A stretch of DNA of 64,000 bases from Vitis vinifera (taxonomy: Eukaryota; Streptophyta; Magnoliopsida; Vitales; Vitaceae). Both the position numbers and the translations under genes were made by a program. The notes beneath the pieces were generated by a model. It did not search any database and was not told where the DNA came from. It saw only the letters and a program-made list of their open reading frames with translations. The stretch covers positions 2,893,001 through 2,957,000 of the forward strand of contig NC_081807.1 in assembly GCF_030704535.1 (NCBI RefSeq), in the 5' to 3' direction. Positions 50,800 to 61,674 of this stretch are shown one piece after another (position 1 is the first letter of the stretch; each line of letters opens with the position of its first letter).

Positions 50800-52847
50800 A
50801 TGGATGTCCGACGGCGACCAGTTGGGTCTGTCGAGGCCAAGCCTAATGGGAAACCCCTTGTGGAGGTTGATGTTGATGTGCATGATCCCATCAAGGCTTC
50901 TGATGCACTGCCTCTCCCGCTCTATCTCGCCAACGCGGTCTTCTTTGGGGTTTTCTTCTCCGTCGTCTATTTCCTCCTGACGCGGTGGCGGGAGAAGATC
51001 CGTACGTCGACCCCTCTCCACGTCGTCACCTTGTCGGAGATTGCTGCCATCGTTACCTTTATGGGTTCGTGTATTTTTCTTCTGGGGTTCTTTGGGATCG
51101 ACTTCGTTCAGGGGTTTATCGCCCGCCCTGGTCACGATAATGAGTGGGATGCAGAGGATGATATTATCGTCAAGGAGGACGCTCGCGCCGTCCCCTGCGG
51201 CGCCGCGATAGACTGCGCTCCTCCGGTTGTGGCTGTGGCTTCTCCCAAGCCTAAGGTGCCCGTTTCCCCTCCGTCGTCTGAGGAAGACGAGGAAATCATC
51301 AAGTCGGTGGTGGCCGGTGCCATTCCTTCGTACTCGCTGGAGTCCAGGCTCGGGGACTGCAGGCGCGCCGCGGCGATCCGCCGCGAGGCGTTGCAGAGGA
51401 TGACCGGAACGTCGCTGGAGGGGCTGCCGCTGGAGGGTCTCGATTACGAGTCGATTTTGGGGCAGTGCTGTGAGATGCCGGTGGGGTATATTCAAATTCC
51501 GGTGGGGATCGCGGGGCCGCTGTTGTTGGATGGAAGAGAGTACTCCATTCCAATGGCGACCACCGAAGGGTGCTTGGTGGCGAGCACCAACAGGGGTTGC
51601 AAAGCCATCTACGCCTCTGGTGGCGCCACAAGCGTGTTGTTGAGAGATGCCATGACCAGAGCTCCGGTTGTCAGGTTCGGCACCGCCAAGAGGGCTGCTG
51701 AATTGATGTTGTTCCTGGAGAATCCCCTCAACTTCGAGACCTTGGCCCTGGTCTTCAACAGGTACTGCACTCCTTTTTTCTCTTTTTCAGAAGAACTAAA
51801 ACCCCAAAACCCCAAAATCCCAAAACCCCAAGTGTTGCTTATGGTATTTAACCCTTTTGTTTGATTTTTGGTTGCAGGTCCAGCAGATTCGGGAAGCTCC
51901 AGAGCATCAAATGCGCAATTGCAGGGAAGAACCTGTACATCAGATTCTCAAGCAGCACTGGAGATGCAATGGGGATGAACATGATCTCCAAAGGCGTCCA
52001 GAATGTTTTGGATTTCCTTCAGAATGATTTCCCCGACATGGATGTCATCGGCATCTCTGGTATGTTCTTATTCACAGCAAGTTCTTCGAACTACGTAACA
52101 GTTTTTGGGAAATTCGGATTGAATTGAATGCAATGAATCCAATTTCAGGAAATTACTGCTCGGACAAGAAGCCAACTGCAGTGAACTGGATTGAAGGACG
52201 TGGGAAATCCGTGGTCTGCGAGGCCATCATCAAGGAGGAGGTGGTGAAGAAGGTGTTGAAGACCAATGTGGCTGCTTTGGTGGAGCTTAACATGCTCAAG
52301 AACCTCACTGGTTCTGCCATGGCTGGAGCCCTTGGCGGATTCAACGCCCACGCCAGCAACATTGTCTCTGCAGTCTACATAGCCACAGGCCAAGACCCCG
52401 CCCAGAATGTGGAGAGCTCTCACTGTATCACCATGATGGAGGCTGTCAACGATGGAAAAGACCTCCACGTCTCAGTCACCATGCCCTCTATCGAGGTAAT
52501 TAATCCAAACCCTCTAACCCTACCATATTGAATTTCTGAAAAAAAATGGTTCAAATCAAGAACTGTGATACTGGGACTAATTAATTTCTAACTATTGTGT
52601 TTGAATTCAGGTTGGCACAGTTGGAGGTGGCACCCAACTTGCATCTCAGTCAGCTTGTCTGAACCTGCTTGGGGTGAAGGGTGCAAACAAAGAATCGCCG
52701 GGAACAAACGCAAGGCTGCTGGCCACCATTGTCGCAGGTTCGGTTCTTGCAGGGGAGCTCTCCCTCATGTCTGCAATTGCAGCTGGACAGCTTGTTAGGA
52801 GCCACATGAAATATAACAGGTCCAACAAGGATGTTTCCAAGGCTTGA
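50800..52847 (+). CDS. HMGR: 3-hydroxy-3-methylglutaryl-CoA reductase
   Basis: Endoplasmic-reticulum enzyme reducing HMG-CoA to mevalonate with two NADPH, the committed step of cytosolic isoprenoid synthesis. Four exons, 50800-51761, 51878-52059, 52149-52495 and 52611-52847, all GT-AG with consistent phases, give 575 aa, the normal plant length and four-exon structure. Two membrane spans lie at about 40-61 and 76-99, then a variable acidic linker, then the catalytic domain from about 165. Catalytic residues are in place: E256 in [10 protein letters not shown]388/K389 in [11 protein letters not shown]464 in GQDPAQN and H562 in [16 protein letters not shown] and substrate motifs DAMGMNM (350-356) and GTVGGGT (499-505) are present. 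S568 matches the conserved SnRK1-type inhibitory phosphorylation site. The ATG at 50800 is chosen because the in-frame ATG at 50602 lies upstream of the TATA box. Exon 1 is markedly GC-richer than its surroundings. Confidence 0.97.
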
Positions 52848-53224
52848 TTTCCCAATCTTGAGGCCACTATAAACCTCAGAATGTTGTAAAAACATAGCGG
52901 TGTAGAAACCAATCGTGAACAACAAGGCATGGAGGGGATAAGAAATATCAAAGCATGCCAAGCCAAGGAAAACAAAACTGTTTTTGTATTCTTTCCTTGA
53001 AGCCATGTATAAGAAAACTCTGCAAATTCTGTTGTAAAGTTGGGGGAGTCCAGTGTTCTTTATATGAATCATCTTTTTCCTTTGACCATCCACTGCCGTG
53101 TAGATATGATCTCTTGAATCCAATGATTTCTCATTGTTTTTTAAACTAGCCCATACATATACATTGCTATGAATTTTTTCCCCATTGAGATGAGATGTTA
53201 CTCCCATGCATAGATTAAAATGTG

Positions 53225-53425
53225 GCCATATATCGTTAAAATATCGTGTACCGGTAGGCCTCGAAACGAGGCACGCGGGCCGTCAACATGATCAAAGCTC
53301 AAAATTGAGTTATTTTCTTGCTGCCATGTGGGTTTCGAATCCCTAACAAAAAGTCTAGCCAACATCACAGGCACTACTAGGTCAAGTAGGCACTACTAGG
53401 GCCCGTTGTTAAATAACATGGACCA

Positions 53426-53470
<45 letters not shown>

Positions 53471-53820
53471 AAAGTTAGGATATAAACAAAATATTATAAA
53501 ATTATTTTAAATAACAAATTAATTATAATTATTTTATAATTAAATGAAAATTTTCCATTTAATTGATTATAAAAAATATAAAAATGATTATAATAATTTT
53601 TTTCATAGTGTTTTTAATATTATTAATATATTAATTAAATAAATAAAAATTATATATTTATCATCATTTATTTTATATTGTATCATAATTTTAATATTAA
53701 ATATATTTTAAAATTAAACATATTATAATCAAATATCACAATATTATCATCAAATAATATTTGATATAATTTAATAATCAATATACACTTATTAAATTTA
53801 TATTTTTTATTGATATCTAC

Positions 53821-53872
<52 letters not shown>

Positions 53873-54115
53873 ATTTCTTCAACAAAATAACTTTAAAATG
53901 TTAATTATATTTCTAAGAGTTTTATTTTATATTTTTATAAGTTTTGATTAATTTTCGATCACTATATTTTATGTCAAAATATTCGCTAATATATCTGATA
54001 TATCCATAAAATTGAAATATCGATATATCTGTGATTATCGATATTTTCATCCTTATTCCCATATAGGGACAATATCCGGATATCACTCTGATGGAAACAC
54101 AATATCCTCCTTTTA
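53225..54115. repeat. AT-rich repeat with (AT)n tracts and atatcg motifs
   Basis: Both ends carry atatcg-rich sequence (catatatcgttaaaatatcg at the left; atatcgatatatctg and tatcgatattttcatcc at the right). Two (AT)n tracts lie inside at about 53431-53468 and 53826-53870, and a short direct repeat of aggcactactagg lies near 53370-53400. This resembles a decayed non-autonomous DNA transposon, but no target-site duplication was established. Confidence 0.4.
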
Positions 54116-54229
54116 AGCTCACCCAATATATATATATATCATTAAGAATTATTATTATTATTATTTTCTATTTGATATAAGATATTATTGTTATCTTTTA
54201 TATATATAATGTCTTTATTATATCTAATG

Positions 54230-54470
54230 TGTTTACGAGGTCAAATAGATAAACATTCTTTGTAGGAACAAAAAAAATTCATGGGGTTGGGAATAGTTTT
54301 GATGCTATTTATAACGACACACCAAGATGAGATATAGTTATGATATCATTTTTGTAATAATCTACTCTCTCGTGTGGTTATTATCCTTTTTAAATTTAAG
54401 AATCCCTTATATATATGAAGAACTTTTTCCTCCATGTAACATAGAGATATCACAAATTCACTTGTATGCT
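54230..54470 (+). repeat. Fragment of the TRIM-like repeat family
   Basis: Runs in the same block order as 33130-33365: gaggtcaaatagataaacat, gttgggaatagttttgatgc, tttataacgac, then ttaagaatccc-like, tatatatgaa and ctttttcctcc, ending atatcacaaattcac. It contains one terminal-repeat unit flanked on both sides by spacer-type sequence. Confidence 0.55.
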
Positions 54471-54741
54471 AACATAAACTTGTTCATGTCATTGGAATTG
54501 AAAATGATGGTATGATAGTTGAAGTTTCAAGTGGGTTCCGTAGAGAGTGAAAAAATCTGTCCATGGTGCACGCGGAAGTTGAATTTGCAGCTGCACAGCG
54601 TGGAACATGGGTTGTGTGTTTAACATGCCGGTGGAAACTGGAAAGAGACAATCTGGTGATGGGTTCATGGACGGAACATCTGACATCCAAAGATGTCAGT
54701 CTCACACTTGCCAGCCACACAACAGGACAAGGGCTTTTCTG

Positions 54742-54747
<6 letters not shown>

Positions 54748-54777
<30 letters not shown>
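54748..54777 (+). repeat. (CT)n microsatellite
   Basis: A run of ct dinucleotides in non-coding DNA. The matching open frames on either strand are low-complexity artefacts. Confidence 0.9.
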
Positions 54778-54780
<3 letters not shown>

Positions 54781-55936
54781 GTTGCCATTTGGAAATCTAG
54801 GGAGGTTTGAGTAAGGGGATCTCTGGATCAGCATAAGAGGTTCAAATTTCAGAATACAAACCCAATACCATTAGTGTTTTTTATCTTTGGGTGTTTCCTT
54901 TCTCAAGTTCCCCTCCATACACTTCATTCAATGGATGGTGATGAAGTCCTGTCAAATGGGCCTCATTTTTCACACCCCAAAAACCATCTTAAAAGTTATT
55001 CTCAAAGCACTTTATTTTAATAATAATTTTTTAAAATATATATTTGTTTTTGATAAAAAATAAAAATAAAAATTGAAACATGTATTTTCAGCCACGTAAA
55101 AAGCCAGCTGCCAAACACATGAATCATGGAAAGTTGGATACCGATAAGAACAATGAATGAGCATTTTCATGGTGTCCCATTGATGGATGGAGACTTCAAA
55201 TTTGGTTGGCTCCCTAGCTGGCCCATTGAATCAAGCACTAGTTTTTTCTCTGCCCTCCACCCAAAATCAGAACCAGAGCCTGGAAAACAAACAGACCACT
55301 ATAGGCTTTGATAGCAACAATCAACTCTATTGACTCTCTCTTCAGTCTTCCTCAAATATTCCAATGAATAAAAGCATTGATTTTGTGCAAGGTACACAGC
55401 CTCCACTGGAAAGGTGTGATGCACAGGTGTTGTAGTGATGGTGATGGACCATACATGGCCCTGTGGCTTCAGCTCAGACTTCAATCAACTTGGGCCCAAG
55501 GCCCAGCTTCTAAAGCAAAACAAACAGGGAATATAGGAAGAGTTCTGGACTGTACTGGACTGGACTGGGTTGGGCTGAGAAGTTGAAGCCAAACTACCAT
55601 TTCAAAGGATAATAATATCAATGTTAGTGTTTTAGGTTTTGTTAGACAATTTTATTCTAATTATACAGTGGTTTCGACATTTTAGATCCTTGGGCTTTAC
55701 CGGTCTTGTTTAAGTTCAAGCTATGAAGCATGATAGCTTTTAAGCTTGAGGATGCAATCACTCAAATGATGACTTTTATAATAAGTCATAGGGTATGATG
55801 TTCGTTTAATCTTATTAAACATCAATTGTTTTTTAGATGTCAAATGTATATAACTTCAAGTGCATCATAAGATGATCCCTAATTAATCATAAGAGTTTCA
55901 TCTCTTGTTGACTAAATAGTGTTGATTTTAGCTGTC

Positions 55937-56095
55937 AGGGTAACCCAGTTGATCATGACAAATACTAAAAAATATGGTTCAGTAAGTGACACATGGTTTT
56001 AGGTTTGAATCCTACCACCAATAATTAATACATTGAATTTACCTGATATTGATTGTTATAAGACGGTCAACACTCTGAGATTTGCGTTCTTATGA
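55937..56095 (+). repeat. tRNA-like SINE-type repeat, copy 2
   Basis: Contains a box-A-like taacccagttg (55941-55951) and a perfect-looking box-B-like ggtttgaatcc (56002-56012) at tRNA-like spacing. A tail (tacctgatattgattgttat, agacggtcaac) is shared with 23136-23265. It is followed by ordinary AT-rich sequence. Confidence 0.55.
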
Positions 56096-56136
56096 AAAGT
56101 CTTAAAGGCTTGGTCATGAAATGATTCTCGATTATA

Positions 56137-56137
<1 letters not shown>

Positions 56138-56166
<29 letters not shown>
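56138..56166 (+). repeat. (AAT)n microsatellite
   Basis: About nine trinucleotide units of aat/ata, ending in aac. Confidence 0.9.
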
Positions 56167-56170
<4 letters not shown>

Positions 56171-57030
56171 AGTGTTGATTTTTTTTACACGTCGCTAAAA
56201 TTTCCCCCATAAAAATAAAAATAAAAATTGTTCTTACTCCTTTTTATGTCTTTTGATTTCTTAATTAATCTTTATCATTTCAACTTTTTATGGGGATATC
56301 ATAAAGTAACTGATTCTTTGGATCAAGATTATCAAAGAAGACCTAAAATAGAGATCATTTACAATCAGTTTATATGCCATGGATCAAAGTATAAACATTG
56401 CGTTAGTTGCAAAATATTCAGTCCTTCATGGAATCCAATGTTAATTAAATAACATTTTTGCCTCCATCTTACTAAACTAATCAATAATTAGTTAAGCTTT
56501 GTCGATCTTCCAAAAGTCATCGTCATATTTTGTAATTCGGTATGGTTGTCTAGGTCTATCGAGAAAAGAAATCGAATTAATTAATAAACTTTACTAGTAC
56601 TAAAACTTTCTTAATCTTTTTTTACCTAAATTCTAATACACCATTTCTCTATTATTCTTTAAGCTTTTACAACTTTGAGACTTTTGATGACTCATTAATT
56701 TCTTTCATTCCCTTTATAAAATTTTATATAAAGCTATATATTTATAGGATTTTATATATGGAGTAAACAATAACTTTCTCAATCCTACTTAAACTTGAAA
56801 ATAGTAATTTATTCAAACTTAAACTCTATAAAATAATAGCTTTAAAAAAAAAAAGTAAATAATTTGAGTCAAAATTACCGATAATCTTCACCTTGATTCA
56901 AATGCTTTATCGATAGTATGTCATTACTGTACAATTAATGAAAACAAATATATTTTAAGTTTATATTTTACTTGAATTTGAAAAACTGTTTTTTAACTTT
57001 TTCATAACTTTATTCTTTTTATAATTAGTA

Positions 57031-57468
57031 GGTATTTGGTAAACTAAATTAATAACTTAAAATGACTTAATAACTTAATTTAAGTTATTAATTAAATTAA
57101 GTATGTTTGGTAAAATAACTTATGACTTAAAGTAAAAAAAAAAAAACAAAAATTATTAACTTATTATTAGGTTTATATATTCATTTTACATTTCTATCCC
57201 TATTTGCCCTAATCACCGTTATCATCTCTTTTACTATTCTATCACTTTCATTGTTACTCAATCTCCTTTATCTTAATTACAATTTATGAGAATAAATATG
57301 TCAATTTGATGATTTAAAATAAATTTTAAGTTAATTTTATCAAATAACTTTAATAGTTAAAAATAAAAATTAAGTAATAATTTTTAAATCAACAACTTAA
57401 ATATAATTTAATTTATAATCAACTTAAGTAATTAAGTAATAACTATTAAGTTTTACCAAATAACCCCC
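57031..57468. mobile_element. MITE with inverted terminal regions (about 440 bp)
   Basis: The left end reads ggtatttggtaaact and the right end, reverse-complemented, ggttatttggtaaaactt. Both continue with taataa/ttaagt-rich sequence for about 70 bases, so the element can fold on itself. The middle (57180-57290) is unrelated unique sequence without coding capacity. The target-site duplication is not resolved, so the superfamily (hAT-like is suspected) is open. Confidence 0.7.
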
Positions 57469-58189
57469 CTTAGTCTCATCCTTATATCAATGACTACCCG
57501 AAGTTTTGATCATGTTGCCTTTATACTTTTCATCTCATACCAACACGTATCCACCCAACTAGATCACCAACATGCCATCATCAACTGAGTCGACCTGTGA
57601 ACACCATATATATCTAAAGGGCATAATTTCAACCAGAGGCAGTGGCTCAAACAGAAATACCAACCTCATTTCTAGTCAAGGGCAAGTGGGCTGATGTTTG
57701 GTGTCAAGTCACTTGGGTATACCATAAACTTACAAGCCCAGACGTGTAGTAGGTGGTGGATAAGAAGAAAAATTGGATTCCTTACATTGTGTGCGCATAT
57801 GGAAAGATTATATTATAATGGACAAATATTGGAGGAAGCCGACAATTAAGGTGATCAGATGGGCAAGAGGGCTGCTGCATTTTGTGTAGAAAATGTAACA
57901 CCAAGTCATATCAGATTAATTGCCTTTTGAATTGATTAAGGACCCAATTAACACACCATCATGTGGGTCTTCCCCACTTTTAATTAATTAGTTCCCTGGC
58001 TATTTGTTAAGTGCTGCTCTTTATGGTCTCCCACCTTGGCATCAAATTGTTGCATAACTTGGAAAGTTTTTCTTTATAGTTGAAGCATATGAGGAAGAAT
58101 ATTCAAGCTAGCTATGACTATTGAATCTTGCTCTATAATTCATTTATGAGGATGATATTGGGTTCTTCTTAGTTGTCTCATATGGAGAA

Positions 58190-58214
58190 GGAAGGAAGGA
58201 AGGAAGGAAGAAGG
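58190..58214 (+). repeat. (GAAG)n microsatellite
   Basis: Tandem ggaa/gaag units in non-coding DNA. Confidence 0.85.
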
Positions 58215-60119
58215 TGGCATTTGAGCTTAAATTTGAATAGAGGTTGATTCTAGGGCATTATGCAAAATTTTTGACTTTATATTAAAATATATGTATAACA
58301 ACAAAACTTGAATTAGTAAACAAAGGGTATTTAAATATTTTTAATTTATTAATCAGAATTATAGATTAAAGTACAGACAAAATCATAACGTTATCTTCGA
58401 TTTAACGGTGAACATTCATCTTTTGTATTCGTGAAGATAAGAAGAGATAAACTTTTTTTTTTCCATATATAGACACTATTTCAAATTATTGTGATAGAAT
58501 AATTTTGCAATTTTGCAATTTTGCAATTTTAATTTAATTATAATTTTTGTCTGAAAATGCAAAGAAAGAAAGAAGGAAACAAAGGGTGAGTTGGATGAGC
58601 ACGCCTTAAGCCCTTTATTGATAATGGTTGTGAATAAAGCATGGATGACATATACCTCCATTAACTAGTAAACTACAAATTAAATCCTTTATAATAATAT
58701 TATTTACTAAATCATGCTTACCTTTTTGGTGGCTCGAGAAAGGTGCTTCTCTGCCTACTTTATATTCCATGATTTCTTTAATTAATCAAAGCCCATCTAT
58801 CCCCCTCCCCATGTGTCTCTCTTCTTGATCTTCCTCTCAACCCCATTTTGGATTTAAGCTTCCTAACTAGGGTTAATCTTTGGCATGGAATATCATTTTT
58901 TTTTTTTTTTTGGTCCCATTGTCCAATACCCTTGTCGAATCTCCTTTAAACACTTGTATAATCAAATTATGATCAAGGTACAAAATCCCATTAATTATTT
59001 AACTCTTTTTATAATATCAAAAATTTATATTTTGACACTGTATCAAATAATATTATCTATTTACATACGAGCATATTATTAAAAGGGTCTTATTGATTTG
59101 TATTTTTATTTTATTTTTTACACTTAAATCTCATTTCATTATACTTTCATTCGATCACAGATTTGATTAACGACTTATATTGTGTACCAAAACGTTCTTT
59201 TATAATAATTTAGGTTGTATATTAAATTCAATGATCGATATTTCAAACTGTAGTACTACCTCTTTGAATTCATAAATTTTTTTCTTAAATAATTCTTAAT
59301 TTGTCTCTCCTATTATTAATCTTCTAAGATTAAATTTAAGCAATCAAAATAGCATATGATACAAGATAAAATTTAAAATTAAGATTCCTCACATGCACAA
59401 TTGGAATCATGACTAATAACATATCATCAATTTCTATTATATTTATATATGTATATTATTTTTTAGGGAAAGTCAAACATATATAGAGATAAAATGATAA
59501 TTTAACTCATATAAATCATCCATCAAACTTGTTGAAAACGTGGTAATGGAGAAAAATTAACAAGTGAGAAAAAGGGGTAATACAAAGTAAAAAGTAGAAA
59601 AAGCCTCAAAGCCCGTAGGAGAGGAGGGAGAGGGCTGTGGACATGGAGGGAATGGGATGAGATGAGACTGGGGGTGAGGCAAGTTCCAATGTGCCGACAC
59701 ATCTCACGTGTCTGACACTGGGACGTATAGCCCATGCTGCTTTGACTCCTTGGTGCCACCATTGAATTTGCAGACAAGATCTATGTCTTTCACGTGCTCT
59801 TGATTAACCTTTTCACCAGTTCACCTCACTGTTTTACCTCGAACTTGATTGATTATCTTCTTTGAGTTCATCTATTTGCTTCAATCCAACTCTACCTATA
59901 AACTACAATTATAAATTGTGGCTCTTTCCCATGTCTCAAAAGCTTGAAATTTTGATGGGTTTCTTTTTTTTCCTCCATGAGAGAACCTTAGTTGCCTAGT
60001 CTGAAAGCTATCCTCTTTCCACAGAATTATTCTGAACCTTCTGTAGGAAGAATTTAGTAGTTTTCATTACTGGCATGGACCACAAACACTGTGATTGATA
60101 CCTTTGTGCTTCTTCCCTT

Positions 60120-60120
<1 letters not shown>

Positions 60121-60163
<43 letters not shown>
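60121..60163 (+). repeat. (CT)n tract in the AHL upstream region
   Basis: About 20 ct units, followed by a second shorter tract at about 60742-60759 directly before the AHL start. CT-rich leaders are common in plant 5' untranslated regions. Confidence 0.85.
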
Positions 60164-60164
<1 letters not shown>

Positions 60165-60804
60165 ATCCTTTCTTCAAGTATACTCCATTCAAATCTTGAT
60201 TTTCAGAACCTCAAAAAAATGGAAGCTGGTGAGTATGTCTAATGATGTTTCATTTTCAGGGATTCAATTTCATATCACCCAGCTTCTTTTAATGGGTCTC
60301 CCTTCCATATGTAACTCTGCCCCTTTTTTCTAGCTTCTTTCTTGTAAAGAACATGTTCTAGAGATAGGGCATTGGTGACATTTATTTAAAGCTTTTTTAC
60401 AGATTAATATCTCTTAATGATTGAAAAATCACTTGGGGGTAGGAATTTGTATGTTTTTAGTTCATGATCCACTGATGGTTTTGATGGAAAAAATGGTTGC
60501 AAGTTGCAACTAGAGAAGGTGAAAAGGTCTAGGTAGCTAGCTAGCTAGCACGCAAAAGGGGGAAAATATAATTAAAATGAGAAGATGGGGCCACTCCTTC
60601 CTTTCTGGCTTTAGGGTTTGGGTTTGAAGATCAATAACCTATAAGCAGTGTTGAGAGAGATGCTTTCCTACCAGTGTACACATTGATAGGAAAGAGGCTG
60701 AGGAGACTAGAAACAGTTGTTGAGCTTTCCATTCTACCATCTCTCTCTCTCTCTCTCTCAATCCCTTTGCCACATTAGAGTGTAGGGAGAGAGTAGATGT
60801 GGGA

Positions 60805-61674
60805 ATGGCTGGCATGGAACAAGGCGCAGGTTCTCGCTACATCCACCAGCTCTTCAGACCTGAATTGCAATTAGAAAGAACACCACAGCAGCCACACCAA
60901 CCACCCCAACTCAACGATTCCGGAGACTCGCCGGAAAACGAAGATAGAACTGACCCTGATGGAAGTCCAGGTGCAGCGACCACTTCCTCTCGCCGCCCTC
61001 GAGGGCGTCCACCAGGCTCCAAAAACAAGGCCAAGCCACCAATTATCATCACTCGCGACAGCCCAAATGCGCTGAGATCACATGTGCTGGAAATCTCAGC
61101 GGGCGCGGACATAGTGGAATCGGTGTCAAACTATGCAAGGAGGCGTGGCCGTGGAGTTTGCATCCTCAGCGGCGGCGGAGCTGTGACTGACGTCACCTTG
61201 CGCCAGCCAGCTGCCCCATCCGGGAGTGTCGTGACGCTGCACGGGCGGTTTGAGATACTGTCTCTCACGGGAACAGCACTGCCGCCACCTGCGCCACCGG
61301 GGGCTGGGGGCTTGACAATATATTTAGGAGGAGGGCAGGGTCAGGTGGTGGGAGGAAGGGTGGTGGGGCCACTGGTGGCTTCTGGTCCGGTTCTATTGAT
61401 GGCGGCATCGTTTGCAAATGCAGTGTATGACCGATTACCGCTGGAGGAGGAGGAGGAATCGCCAGTGCAGGTGCAGCCAACAGCCTCACAGTCCTCTGGG
61501 GTGACAGGCGGTGGGGGGCAATTGGGTGACGGGGGAAACGGCAGCACCACCACTGCTGGCGGAGGTGCGGGTGCAGGTGTTCCTTTTTACAATTTGGGAC
61601 CGAATATGGGGAATTATCCTTTTCCTGGTGATGTATTTGGCTGGAATGGGGGTGCAACAAGGCCTCCATTTTAG
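60805..61674 (+). CDS. AT-hook motif nuclear-localised (AHL) protein, clade A, single AT-hook + PPC
   Basis: Nuclear chromatin-associated regulator that binds AT-rich minor grooves and forms AHL complexes. Plant members affect hypocotyl growth, flowering and organ development. The gene is intronless, 289 aa, typical of the intron-free AHL clade. The N-terminus ([24 protein letters not shown]) is as in AHL23/24-type proteins. One type-I AT-hook occupies about residues 63-75, with core R66-G-R-P69 followed by [10 protein letters not shown]. The PPC/DUF296 domain runs from about 88 to 212 and contains the conserved GRFEIL at 147-152. A Gly-rich tail follows. I chose the ATG at 60805; the codon two triplets upstream in the open frame is GTG. 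Two tandem TAG codons end it. No transposon lies close. The closest Arabidopsis member cannot be fixed from memory. Confidence 0.93.
   Translation: MAGMEQGAGSRYIHQLFRPELQLERTPQQPHQPPQLNDSGDSPENEDRTDPDGSPGAATTSSRRPRGRPPGSKNKAKPPIIITRDSPNALRSHVLEISAGADIVESVSNYARRRGRGVCILSGGGAVTDVTLRQPAAPSGSVVTLHGRFEILSLTGTALPPPAPPGAGGLTIYLGGGQGQVVGGRVVGPLVASGPVLLMAASFANAVYDRLPLEEEEESPVQVQPTASQSSGVTGGGGQLGDGGNGSTTTAGGGAGAGVPFYNLGPNMGNYPFPGDVFGWNGGATRPPF

Larger units (their letters stand above)
52848..60804. other. Gene-poor 8-kb region with repeats
   Basis: After the HMGR 3' untranslated region there is no convincing gene. Contents: an AT-rich repeat with two long (AT)n tracts (53225-54115), a fragment of the TRIM-like family (54230-54470), a SINE-like copy (55937-56095), a MITE with inverted ends (57031-57468), and several microsatellites. 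The last 700 bases are the AHL promoter and leader. Confidence 0.5.

Noticed and set aside
50695-51495. Long minus-strand open frame opposite HMGR exon 1
   Set aside because: It is a shadow of a GC-rich coding exon: its product is Arg-rich and unlike any protein family.
53330-53355. tRNA T-arm-like sequence (gggtttcgaatccc)
   Set aside because: No acceptor stem, D-arm or anticodon arm can be placed around it. It lies in a repeat.
60799-60804. Two extra codons at the AHL start
   Set aside because: The first codon is GTG. The first in-frame ATG is at 60805.
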